From the NCBI GenBank assembly GCA_902778995.1, contig CACYZW010000007.1, forward strand, positions 1 through 60,853: a stretch of DNA of 60,853 nt, written 5' to 3'. Under the pieces are notes generated by a model. It did not search any database, was not told where the DNA came from, and saw only the letters and a list, made by a program, of their open reading frames with translations. The translations under genes and the position numbers were made by a program. Origin of the DNA: an uncultured Eubacteriales bacterium. GTDB taxonomy: Bacteria; Bacillota; Clostridia; Christensenellales; Aristaeellaceae. Below, piece by piece: positions 25,868 through 33,208 of this stretch. Every line of letters starts with the position of its first letter. Position 1 is the first letter of the stretch.

Positions 25868-26365
25868 CTATAAGCATGAGTATTCTTCTGAAATCCTAGC
25901 GTCCTTTTCCTCGACCTTTGCCCTCTGGCTCTCGCGGTATTCGGCAAACCGACAGGCCAGTTCGTCGTCGGAAAGGGCGATGATCTGGGCCGCGAGCAGG
26001 GCCGCGTTTACCGCGCCGTCGATGGCTACGGTGGCCACCGGCATGCCCGAGGGCATCTGCACCGTGCTCAGCAGCGCGTCCAGCCCGTCCAGCGTCGAGG
26101 ACTTCATCGGTACGCCGATCACCGGCAGTATCGTATTCGCCGCCATCACGCCCGCCAGGTGCGCCGCCTTGCCCGCCGCCGCGATGATGGCGCCATAGCC
26201 CGCATCCCGCGCCTGCCTGGCGAAGGCCGCCGCCGCGTCGGGCGTTCTGTGCGCCGACAGTATGCGCACACAGAAGGGAATCTCCAGCGTTTTCAGTGTA
26301 TCCATAGCGCCCTGCATCACCTTGAGATCGCTGTCACTGCCCATGATAATGGCCACACGCTTCAT
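25868..26365 (-). CDS. purE: N5-carboxyaminoimidazole ribonucleotide mutase
   Basis: A 165-residue PurE, first gene of the operon. The signature [29 protein letters not shown] and [14 protein letters not shown] (the usual AGGAAHLPG reads AGKAAHLAG) followed by [35 protein letters not shown] is diagnostic. Class I enzymes need PurK to make N5-CAIR, yet no purK is present in the window; it may lie elsewhere, or the enzyme may use CO2 directly. ATG 26365 has GGAG about 9 nt upstream. The gap of ~80 nt to purC holds only purC's ribosome site and a short hairpin. Confidence 0.94.
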   Translation of the reverse strand: MKRVAIIMGSDSDLKVMQGAMDTLKTLEIPFCVRILSAHRTPDAAAAFARQARDAGYGAIIAAAGKAAHLAGVMAANTILPVIGVPMKSSTLDGLDALLSTVQMPSGMPVATVAIDGAVNAALLAAQIIALSDDELACRFAEYRESQRAKVEEKDARISEEYSCL

Positions 26366-26426
26366 AACGTCATCTCCGATCCCCGCAATCAGCCGGATCC
26401 CGGCTTTGCAGGCTTTCAATGCAATA

Positions 26427-26456
26427 AGTATAAGCCGTGGCGGCATGCAAAGTCAA
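26427..26456 (-). promoter_or_regulatory. Promoter of the purine operon
   Basis: Minus strand TTGACT (26456-26451), 18 nt, TATACT (26432-26427). The predicted leader to purE is only ~55 nt, too short to hold a guanine riboswitch. Confidence 0.75.
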
Positions 26457-26460
26457 TATC

Positions 26461-26505
26461 ATTGCCGAATTATTAACGTGCTATCGCGTTTGAACGTTCG
26501 TGTTT
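26461..26505. promoter_or_regulatory. Candidate PurR operator (two inverted PurBox-like sites)
   Basis: ATTGCCGAATTAT (26461-26473, plus strand) and AAACACGAACGTT (26505-26493, minus strand) both resemble the Gram-positive PurBox AWWWCCGAACWWT. Their centres are about 31 nt apart in inverted orientation, just upstream of the -35 of the purine promoter. A third CGAAC lies at 26560-26564. No purR gene is in the window, so this is a proposal. Confidence 0.4.
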
Positions 26506-26800
26506 TTATGTTATTTTCAGAAAAAAATTAATAATTCAATGCTGAATAATTCAAATTTACGAACAATCATTCTTTCATCCAACACAATCTGTTTTCCGGT
26601 TCCGTTTCAGTCCCCCCTTTTTTTGTTTTCGGCATAATGAACAGTTTTCATCCGCAAATTATGACCAATCGGGATCTGGCATTAAGTCCGTATATAGCGC
26701 CATGCTTCATAAATATTCATTTGCAAAGCATCATTATGCGCTATTCAGCGTCATTATACGTTAATTTCACTTAAGTATTCATTCTGTAAGCAATAAAAAT
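26506..26800. other. AT-rich intergenic region
   Basis: Besides the extra CGAAC site, this ~295-nt stretch contains repeated near-palindromic TTCAT/ATGAA words and no open frame with a ribosome site. I see no RNA gene in it. Confidence 0.5.
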
Positions 26801-26968
26801 TTAAGGAAACACCGCATAATCGAGTCGTGCAGTAACGAGATGAATTTTAGTCGATTGCAAACTGCAGATTTCCAAGGCTTGCTGGTGGCAAGTCAAGAAA
26901 TCAGCAGGCAGCAGGCGGCTGAAATTCAGCCGTTAATGCGCCATGAGCATTGTGCGGTATTTCCTTAA
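26801..26968. repeat. MITE-like element, full-length reference copy E
   Basis: A 168-bp element with inverted ends: TTAAGGAAACACCGCATAAT on the left and, read on the other strand, TTAAGGAAATACCGCACAAT on the right (18 of 20 match). The inside carries further short palindromes (GGCTGAAATTCAGCC) and no coding capacity. Its right end directly abuts the ABC-operon terminator. Partial copies lie at 151-184, 362-494, 11826-11890, 14400-14485 and 47147-47227. Confidence 0.75.
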
Positions 26969-26998
26969 AACGGCCACCGGGCAGAGCCCGGTGGCCGC
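26967..26998 (-). terminator. Terminator of the Fe3+/polyamine-type ABC operon
   Basis: Minus strand: 12-bp stem CGGCCACCGGGC/GCCCGGTGGCCG with a 3-nt loop, followed by TTTT that merges into the end of the MITE-like element. Confidence 0.8.
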
Positions 26999-27012
26999 TT
27001 CATATCTGCTCC

Positions 27013-28089
27013 TTACAGCAGATGTGCGCAAATCTTGTCAAAGGAGATACATGCGCTGTCGCCCACATTGAACACCTTCTTGCTGATGGGGCAGTTGTCG
27101 GTGATCTTGACCAGCGTGTCGCCCACCCGCACATGGTAATTCTGATAGGAGCCCATGAAGCAGCTCAGCTCCACCTTGCAGGGCAAAAGCCCGGTATCGC
27201 CGATGACAATGGCCTCGGGGCGCAGCACGATCTCGCCCTCGTCCCCCACCTTCACGGCCTTGTCCGTGGCCACGGGCACGTCCACGCCCGTGATATTCAC
27301 ACAGGCCTCCCCCGTTCCAACTTTGCTGATGGGGCCCTTGAGGAAATTGCACTCACCAATAAAATCGGCCACGAACTCGCTGTTGGGATGGTAGTATATC
27401 TCCGTGGGCGTGCCCATCTGGGCGATGACGCCCTTTTTCATCAGTATGATGTTGTCGGAGATGGCCATGGCCTCGGACTGGTCGTGGGTGACGTAGATGG
27501 CGGTGATGCCCAGCGCCTGCTGGATGCGGCGAATCTCCGTGCGCATCTGCACGCGCAGCTTGGCGTCCAGGTTGGACAGCGGCTCGTCGAACAGCAGCAC
27601 GCCCGGCTCCACCACCAGGGCGCGGGCCAGGGCCACGCGCTGCTGCTGGCCGCCGGAAAGCTGGTTGGTATAGCGGTTCTCCATGCCCTCCAGCCCCACA
27701 AGATCCAGCATGTCAAACACCTTTTGCCTGATCTCGTTCTTGGGTAACTTGCGCAGCTTCAGGCCGTAGGCCACATTGTCGAAGATGGTCATATGGGGAA
27801 ACAGCGCGTAGCTCTGGAACACCATGGCCGTATCGCGCATGTTGGGGGTCAGGGCGTTGATGGGCGTGTCCCCAAGGTAGATCTCGCCCTCGTCGGGACT
27901 TTCAAAGCCGGCGATCATGCGCAGCGTCGTGGTCTTGCCACAGCCGGAGGGGCCCAGAAGGGTGACGAATTCACCCGGCGCGATGGTCAGGTTGATGTTG
28001 TCCACGGCCTTGAATGCCTTTTTTGTCTTGGGATCCAGGTATATCTTGGAAATGTTCTCCAGGCGGACGCCCTTCTTCACTTTGCTCAT
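27013..28089 (-). CDS. ABC transporter ATPase, PotA/FbpC type
   Basis: A 358-residue ATPase energising the import system encoded just upstream. It has Walker A GPSGCGKTTT (~50), Q-loop VFQSYALFPHMT, signature LSGGQQQRVALARAL (~145), Walker B VLLFDEPLSNLD and the switch His in IYVTHDQSEAM. The C-terminal ~110 residues form a TOBE-type regulatory domain (GEIVLRPEAIVIG), as in polyamine (PotA) and ferric-iron (FbpC) ATPases. Start ATG 28089 overlaps the permease stop by 4 nt. Substrate is not evident from the ATPase; the partner binding protein looks like the Fe3+/2-aminoethylphosphonate group. Confidence 0.92.
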   Translation of the reverse strand: MSKVKKGVRLENISKIYLDPKTKKAFKAVDNINLTIAPGEFVTLLGPSGCGKTTTLRMIAGFESPDEGEIYLGDTPINALTPNMRDTAMVFQSYALFPHMTIFDNVAYGLKLRKLPKNEIRQKVFDMLDLVGLEGMENRYTNQLSGGQQQRVALARALVVEPGVLLFDEPLSNLDAKLRVQMRTEIRRIQQALGITAIYVTHDQSEAMAISDNIILMKKGVIAQMGTPTEIYYHPNSEFVADFIGECNFLKGPISKVGTGEACVNITGVDVPVATDKAVKVGDEGEIVLRPEAIVIGDTGLLPCKVELSCFMGSYQNYHVRVGDTLVKITDNCPISKKVFNVGDSACISFDKICAHLL

Positions 28090-30122
28090 GCCAAAGCCTC
28101 CTTCTTTTCAGCGCGCTTCTGCCTGCGGCTGGTGCCGAACAGGTTCAGGCAGAGATTCATGATACCGATGGCGCCGTAGACCATAATCATCATCATCGTG
28201 GCATAGGCGCAGGCGACCGAGTATTCGCCGCGATCGACAACCGTCATGATCTGCGGCGTGATCAGGTTGAAGCGGGCGGAGATCAGGAAGATGACCGCGC
28301 TGGTCGCCGTGATGGAGCGGGCAAAGGTGGTCACAAGGCCGCTGAAGAACGAATCCTTGATCAGGGGCAGCGTGACGGAGGTGAACACCTTGCCGCTGCT
28401 CGCACCCATGTCGTAGGCGGATTCCTCGATGGACTTGTCGATCTGCCGCAGCGCCGCCACGCCGGAGCGCGTGCCGATGGGCAGCGAGCGCACCACGAAC
28501 GCGATCACGATGATCGTTCCAGTGCCCACGAGGGCCAGGAAGCCGGTGCCGAACAGGCCGGTAATGTAGCCGCGCAGCAGCGCGATGCCCAGCACCGTGC
28601 CGGGAACGGCCATGGCGAACATGGTGACAAATTCCATAAAGCCCTTGCCCACGAACTTGCGCTTGACCACCAAGTACGCGATCATCATCGAAAGCAGCGC
28701 GGTGATGGGAGCGGCGATCAGCGACAGTATCAGCGCGTCGCGGAAGGGCGCCATGCCCATGCTGAGCACCGTCTTGAAGTGGGTGGTCACAAGGTTGAAT
28801 TTACGGCCCCATTGCTGGAACAGGCCGCCCAGCGGGATCAGCGCGTACATGCCGATCACGAACACGGAGATCAGCATGCAGAAGGTGACCAGCGGTATCG
28901 TGACCGATTTTTCGGTGATCGGCTGGCGCATTCGGGATGCCTTGCCGCTGAGCGTCGCCACCGATTTGCGCTCCAGCCAGTACTTTTCCAGCATGAACAG
29001 TATGATCGTTATCACCAGCAGTATCACGGCCATGGCCGCCGGCCCGCGCGGGTCGGATTGCAGCGAATACTGGAAGTAGATGTGCTCGGCCAGCGTGGTA
29101 TAGTCGCCGCCGATCATCACCGGGTTGGTAAAGTCGGCCACGGCCTCAATGAAGGCCACCAGGAAGGCGTTGCCGATGCCGGGCAGCAGCAGCGGCAGCG
29201 TGACCGTGGTGAACACCTTCCAGCGGGAAGCGCCCATGTCCCGGGCGGATTCCTCCAGCGACGGGTCGATATTCGCCAGCAGGCCCTTCAACATCAGGTA
29301 AGTGACCGGGAAAAAGGTCATGGTCTGCACCATCACCAGGCCGTGCAGGCCCTGTATGTTGGCGTTCATCATGCCCAGCAGGTGGCGGGTGATCAGGCCG
29401 CGCTTGCCGAACACCATGATGGCTGACAGCGTCAGCACAAAGGGCGGCGACACGATGGGCAGCACCGAAATCACCCGAAACATGCCGTTGAACTTCGTCC
29501 TGGTGTACATGTCCACATAGGCGAATATGAAGCCGATCAGCGTGGAGAAGAAGCCTGTAATCAGGCCCAGCTGCAGCGTGTTCCTGACGATGCGCATAAA
29601 CGTGGCATTTTGGAACAGGGAGGCGTAGACATCGAAGGACAGGGCAAATTTGCCGAGCTTCGACTCATCCGCCTGAACTGCGGCGATTCTCGAGGAGATG
29701 TCCTCAGCCGTAATCGCCCCGCCCGCAGCGTTCACCGATTCCACAAACGCGGCGGCCTGCCCGTCGTCCAGGGCGGTCATGGCCGCGTCCATTTCGTCAC
29801 GGGCTGCAATCACCTTATCGTTGTTCTTGCGCGCCTTGTTGTACTCCTTGTAATAGGCTGTGATCTTTCCTCCCAGTGCGGCAAAGGCGTCCGCAGAGCC
29901 GTCCTCCACCAGGGCAGCCTGCTTCGTAAACCATTCGCCGGCTTCCTTCACCTCGGCGATCATTTCCGTCTCGCCCCGGGAGAAGCTCTGTATCGTCACC
30001 GTCCACAGCGGATATACGATGAACAGCAGCAGGAAGAGCATGATCACGAGTATCGCGATGACCAGGATCGGATCGCCGAAAAACTTCTTGCGATCCAGCG
30101 CCTTGCTCTTTGCGTTGGCCAT
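28086..30122 (-). CDS. Fused double ABC permease, FbpB/iron(III)-type
   Basis: A ~678-residue inner-membrane protein carrying two permease modules in one chain, as in FbpB/SfuB/AfuB. Each module has the EAA loop that docks the ATPase: LEESARDMGASRWKVFTTVTLPL and IEESAYDMGASSGKVFTSVTLPL. The first membrane helix (~20-42) is followed by an unusually long extracytoplasmic segment (~45-165) rich in Ala, Glu and Lys and likely helical (KNNDKVIAARDEMDAAMTAL). Start ATG 30122 (GAGG further upstream) is preferred; GTG 30134 is an alternative. It overlaps the ATPase gene by 4 nt and follows the binding-protein gene after a ~95-nt gap with a hairpin. Confidence 0.88.
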   Translation of the reverse strand: MANAKSKALDRKKFFGDPILVIAILVIMLFLLLFIVYPLWTVTIQSFSRGETEMIAEVKEAGEWFTKQAALVEDGSADAFAALGGKITAYYKEYNKARKNNDKVIAARDEMDAAMTALDDGQAAAFVESVNAAGGAITAEDISSRIAAVQADESKLGKFALSFDVYASLFQNATFMRIVRNTLQLGLITGFFSTLIGFIFAYVDMYTRTKFNGMFRVISVLPIVSPPFVLTLSAIMVFGKRGLITRHLLGMMNANIQGLHGLVMVQTMTFFPVTYLMLKGLLANIDPSLEESARDMGASRWKVFTTVTLPLLLPGIGNAFLVAFIEAVADFTNPVMIGGDYTTLAEHIYFQYSLQSDPRGPAAMAVILLVITIILFMLEKYWLERKSVATLSGKASRMRQPITEKSVTIPLVTFCMLISVFVIGMYALIPLGGLFQQWGRKFNLVTTHFKTVLSMGMAPFRDALILSLIAAPITALLSMMIAYLVVKRKFVGKGFMEFVTMFAMAVPGTVLGIALLRGYITGLFGTGFLALVGTGTIIVIAFVVRSLPIGTRSGVAALRQIDKSIEESAYDMGASSGKVFTSVTLPLIKDSFFSGLVTTFARSITATSAVIFLISARFNLITPQIMTVVDRGEYSVACAYATMMMIMVYGAIGIMNLCLNLFGTSRRQKRAEKKEALA

Positions 30123-30162
30123 TTCCTCACCCACCTCACATTATCTGGCACTCTCAACCGGC

Positions 30163-30194
30163 AGAGACCGCCTGCCTGGGGCAGACGGTCTCCT
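30163..30194 (-). promoter_or_regulatory. Intergenic stem-loop after the binding-protein gene
   Basis: Minus strand GGAGACCGTCTGCC pairs with GGCAGGCGGTCTC around a short loop. No T-run follows, so it is likely a processing or mRNA-stabilising hairpin that lets the binding protein be made in excess over the permease, as is known for other importers. Confidence 0.5.
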
Positions 30195-30217
30195 TTTCAG
30201 CCTTGGGACAACAGCAA

Positions 30218-31288
30218 TTATTCGGTCGCGATCTTGTCGCTGGAGATGACGCTGTTCCAGGCTTCGATAATCTCATTCTTGTGCGTGCCGGTCCAGTCGG
30301 AATCGTAGTCGATCAGCTTGGTGCCCAGCAGGGACTTGGCGGATTCGGGATCCTCCGCGCCCTCAACCGTCAGGAACTGCAGCGCGCCGACGGTCTTGCC
30401 GATCTCCTGGCACTCGGGGGTCAGGGCAAATTCGACGAACAGCTTGGCCTCGTCCAGGTGCTTGCAGCCCTCGATGATGGCGGTGCCGCCGACCTCGTAG
30501 CCGGTGCCCTCTTCCGGGCCCACCAGTTCGAAGTTGTCATAGCCGTCCTCGATGTACATCAGGCCGGTGTGCAGGAAGCCGACGCCGATGGCGGCCTCGC
30601 CCAGCGCCACGTTGTGGCTGGTGCCGGAGCCGGTCTTGACGTAGGTGGTCACGTTCTTGTCCATCGCGGCGATCATGTCCAGTACCTCCTGCTGCTCAGC
30701 CAGGGGCTTTTCCTTGTCGCCGAAGATCTGGAACAGTATGGAGGTGGTCATCACGCCCGTGCCGGTGGCGCCGGGGTTCGCCATGACGATCAGATCCTTA
30801 TACTTGGGATCCATCAGATCCTTCCAGGACTTGGGAAGCTCCAGGCCGCGGGCCTCCAGCTCCTCCTTGTCGCAGATGAAGCCGATGTAGCCGGAATAGA
30901 TGCCGAACCAATAGGGCTCGCCCACGCCGAAGTTTTCGGACTTGTAGGGCACATGGCGGCAGTCGGTGAACTCATGCAGCAGGCCCTGATCCGCAGCGGC
31001 AATGTAGGGATCCCAGGTGCCGCCGTACCACACGTCGCCCTGAGGATTGTCGCGCTCCTCAAGGATGCGGTTGTAGCAATCGTTGCCGCTCATGCGGATA
31101 AAGTTGACCTTGATGCCGGTCTTTTCCTCGAACGCCTTGGCAACCGCAGCAACATGGGGCTCGTCGCAGCCGCCGTACATGTTCAGCTCTCCGCCCTCCA
31201 GGGCGCGCCAGTCGATTTCCTCGGCCATGGCGGACATACAGCCCAGCGCCATGACCAGAGCCAGAAGCACAACCAGAATCTTCTTCAT
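30218..31288 (-). CDS. ABC substrate-binding protein, Fe3+/phosphonate-type
   Basis: A 356-residue exported binding protein, first gene of the importer operon. The signal peptide MKKILVVLLALVMALGCMSAMA is probably cut after AMA; ALGC is a poor lipobox because position -3 is Ala, but a lipoprotein cannot be fully excluded. The mature part shows the solute-binding fold of the Fe3+/AfuA group: NMYGGCDEPHVAAVAKAFEEKTGIKVNF, GDVWYGGTWDPYIAA, WFGIYSGYIGF and ANPGATGTGVM. Substrate could be ferric iron, an aminophosphonate or a small organic ion. GGAG lies upstream of ATG 31288. Confidence 0.85.
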   Translation of the reverse strand: MKKILVVLLALVMALGCMSAMAEEIDWRALEGGELNMYGGCDEPHVAAVAKAFEEKTGIKVNFIRMSGNDCYNRILEERDNPQGDVWYGGTWDPYIAAADQGLLHEFTDCRHVPYKSENFGVGEPYWFGIYSGYIGFICDKEELEARGLELPKSWKDLMDPKYKDLIVMANPGATGTGVMTTSILFQIFGDKEKPLAEQQEVLDMIAAMDKNVTTYVKTGSGTSHNVALGEAAIGVGFLHTGLMYIEDGYDNFELVGPEEGTGYEVGGTAIIEGCKHLDEAKLFVEFALTPECQEIGKTVGALQFLTVEGAEDPESAKSLLGTKLIDYDSDWTGTHKNEIIEAWNSVISSDKIATE

Positions 31289-31315
31289 CGTCTCGTCTCT
31301 CCTTCTGTTTATTGC

Positions 31316-31331
31316 GGACGGTCAACCGTCC
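31316..31331 (-). promoter_or_regulatory. Small 5' UTR hairpin of the importer operon
   Basis: GGACGG-TCAA-CCGTCC forms a perfect 6-bp stem between the promoter and the ribosome site; function unknown. Confidence 0.4.
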
Positions 31332-31344
31332 CTTAACACACGAT

Positions 31345-31373
31345 ATATTAACATATGTGTCTGATTCTGTCAA
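31345..31373 (-). promoter_or_regulatory. Promoter of the Fe3+-type importer operon
   Basis: Minus strand TTGACA (31373-31368), 17 nt, TAATAT (31350-31345). Confidence 0.8.
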
Positions 31374-31512
31374 GGGATTTGACAAAATTTATGCCCATTC
31401 AGATCGACCCTTGTCACCGTTTGCCAAAGCAGGCAGACCCGCCAGAAAGGTATCGGCAGAAGCTTCCCTCCGGGGTTCAATCGGCCCTTCGCCATACGGC
31501 TGCAGTTTATAT

Positions 31513-31543
31513 GTAAAAAAACGCCTGTCCGGCTAATTCCGAC
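31513..31543 (-). terminator. Possible terminator of the HAD phosphatase gene
   Basis: Minus strand shows an imperfect GTCGG/CCGGAC stem followed by GGCG and T7. The T-run is good but the stem is weak. Confidence 0.4.
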
Positions 31544-31544
31544 C

Positions 31545-32375
31545 TCACTCGCCCAGCATGTAGCGCAGCACCGCCTTCGCCGCGCCGTCGTGGTCACAGT
31601 CGTCGGTAACGGCTTGGGCCACGCGCCTGACCGCATCCACAGCGTTTCCCATGGCCACGGAAAATCCGGCGGCCTCCATCAGCTCGATGTCGTTGTTGCC
31701 GTCCCCAACCGCCATAGTTCTCTCTATGGGCAGACCCAGGTGGTCGCACAGTGCCCTCAATCCGTCGCCCTTGCCCGCGCCCTTCGGGGAAATCTCGTAG
31801 CCGATGCCTATACAGCCGGTGACGCACAGGTCCATATCGCCCATATCCTCGGTAAAGCGCGCCTTCTCGTCCTCCGAGGCGAAATATAGGTTGAACTTGG
31901 TCATCGGCTTGCCGCTCTCGCGCCAGAGAGAGCGGATATCCCGGGTAAATACAGAGCCCGCGACAAAGGCCTCCACGAAGCCGCCCATGTGAAAGTGGGC
32001 CATCCTGCCGCAATCCTCGGGCTGAACGTAGGACTGGTTGCCGAAGAAGCACTGGAGCATCACGTCCCGGGGCGCGGCCGCTTCGAACATACGCTCGATC
32101 ACATCCCCGTCCAACGCCGCCTGGAACAATATCCTGTCGGCCCTCACGTCATACAGGCAGCCGCCGCTTTCGTTGATGGCGTAGCGTATGCCCGGAACGC
32201 GCTTCAGGTGATACCGCAGCTCGGAAAGACATCGCCCCGTGCAGAGCGCAATCACCTTGCCCGCCGCGTCCGCGCGGTTGAGCGCGCGACGGGTAAAGGG
32301 CGTAATTTCGTTGGCCGAATTCAAGAGCGTACCGTCCATGTCCAGCGCGGCGAGATCGTACAGTCTGTCTGTCAT
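31545..32375 (-). CDS. Cof-type HAD-superfamily phosphatase
   Basis: A 276-residue cytoplasmic phosphatase. HAD motif I is LAALDMDGTLLNS (nucleophile Asp in DMDGT), motif II is ALCTGR, the Lys of motif III lies in SPKGAGKGDGL, and motif IV is MAVGDGNNDIELMEAAGFSVAMGNA, all typical of the Cof/YidA (HAD-IIB) group that dephosphorylates sugar phosphates and flavin or PLP precursors. Exact substrate is unknown. The start ATG 32375 is preceded by TTTGGGGGTAACA and its own promoter; the in-frame extension upstream lacks these. Confidence 0.88.
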   Translation of the reverse strand: MTDRLYDLAALDMDGTLLNSANEITPFTRRALNRADAAGKVIALCTGRCLSELRYHLKRVPGIRYAINESGGCLYDVRADRILFQAALDGDVIERMFEAAAPRDVMLQCFFGNQSYVQPEDCGRMAHFHMGGFVEAFVAGSVFTRDIRSLWRESGKPMTKFNLYFASEDEKARFTEDMGDMDLCVTGCIGIGYEISPKGAGKGDGLRALCDHLGLPIERTMAVGDGNNDIELMEAAGFSVAMGNAVDAVRRVAQAVTDDCDHDGAAKAVLRYMLGE

Positions 32376-32405
32376 GGCATTGTTACCCCCAAATGTATTG
32401 TCTAT

Positions 32406-32434
32406 ATTATCGCAGATCATCGACAATCTTTCAA
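32406..32434 (-). promoter_or_regulatory. Promoter of the HAD phosphatase gene
   Basis: Minus strand TTGAAA (32434-32429), 17 nt, GATAAT (32411-32406). Confidence 0.6.
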
Positions 32435-32463
32435 GGGGGGAACTCCAATATTTGCAAGGATAG

Positions 32464-32500
32464 ACAGAGCCGCCGTCCGGCACAGTGCCGGGCGGCGGCT
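32464..32500 (-). terminator. Terminator-like hairpin after hsp20
   Basis: Minus strand GCCGCCGCCCGGCAC/GTGCCGGACGGCGGC is a strong stem followed by TCTGTCT. The T-run is poor, but position and stability fit a terminator. Confidence 0.6.
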
Positions 32501-32516
32501 TCAGTTTCATTTCGTA

Positions 32517-32969
32517 TTACTGGATCTCGATGGCCTTGGTTTCGGGCAGCGCCTTGGTCTCCTGCTTGGGCAGGGTCAGCTTCAGCACGCCGTCCTTGAA
32601 TTCGGCGGTGATGTCGTCCTCGCGGATGCCCTCCACATTGAAGGACCTGCGCATGCTGCCGCAGCGGCGCTCGCGGTAGACGTACTTGTCGTCCTCGCCC
32701 TTCTCTTCCTTCTTCTCGTCGTAGTCGGCAGAGATGGTCAGCATGCCGCCGACGATCTCAACCTTCACGTTGTCCTTGCTGACGCCGGGCATGTCGGCCT
32801 CCAGGGTGTACTTGTCGCCCTCGTCCCGCACGTCCACCTTCATGGCCTGCTCGGGCCGGATCATGCCGAAGCCGTCGAAGAGGGGCTTGAAGAAGTCATT
32901 GGTGAAATCATCGAAGAAACCACGGGGAGCCACACTGCGATTGTTGCGATAAGGAATCATTCCGAACAT
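32517..32969 (-). CDS. Small heat-shock protein, Hsp20 family
   Basis: A 150-residue ATP-independent chaperone. The alpha-crystallin domain spans ~45-140: KVDVRDEGDKYTLEADMPGVSKDNVKVEI, YVYRERRCGSMRRSFNV and DGVLKLTLPKQ. The N-terminal region is short with FFDDF/FFKPLF hydrophobic motifs that usually drive oligomerisation. Start ATG 32969 follows AAGGAGGATAAGCAT; an upstream in-frame ATG lacks a site. It has its own sigma-A promoter and a ~90-nt leader with a GTCAGCG/CGCTGAC stem; no CIRCE element is seen. Confidence 0.92.
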   Translation of the reverse strand: MFGMIPYRNNRSVAPRGFFDDFTNDFFKPLFDGFGMIRPEQAMKVDVRDEGDKYTLEADMPGVSKDNVKVEIVGGMLTISADYDEKKEEKGEDDKYVYRERRCGSMRRSFNVEGIREDDITAEFKDGVLKLTLPKQETKALPETKAIEIQ

Positions 32970-33061
32970 ATGCTTATCCTCCTTTTCGCTCCAGATCATG
33001 GAGCGCTGTCTTTATTGTTGTCAGCGAAGCTGTTTCCCATGCCCTCCCGCTGACATTTACC

Positions 33062-33089
33062 ATTATAATCAATAGTCAAAGAAAGTCAA
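33062..33089 (-). promoter_or_regulatory. Promoter of hsp20
   Basis: Minus strand TTGACT (33089-33084), 16 nt, TATAAT (33067-33062). Confidence 0.75.
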
Positions 33090-33139
33090 TACCCCTTTGC
33101 ATGATTTAACTTATTATCAACATTTTCGTGCGTATCTGC

Positions 33140-33168
33140 TTGACAGGCGCTTTCATTTCAGGTATCAT
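33140..33168 (+). promoter_or_regulatory. Promoter of the epimerase gene
   Basis: TTGACA (33140-33145), 17 nt, TATCAT (33163-33168). Confidence 0.7.
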
Positions 33169-33208
33169 CAGGTTGATTGATAAAACGATATATTCGGAGG
33201 AAACGATC

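Noticed and set aside
26366-26426. Guanine riboswitch before purE
   Set aside because: The predicted leader is only ~55 nt and lacks the conserved purine-aptamer loops.
31222-31288. Lipoprotein signal on the Fe3+-type binding protein
   Set aside because: ALGC lacks the hydrophobic residue at -3, and a normal cleavage site (AMA) follows; not claimed, though not fully excluded.
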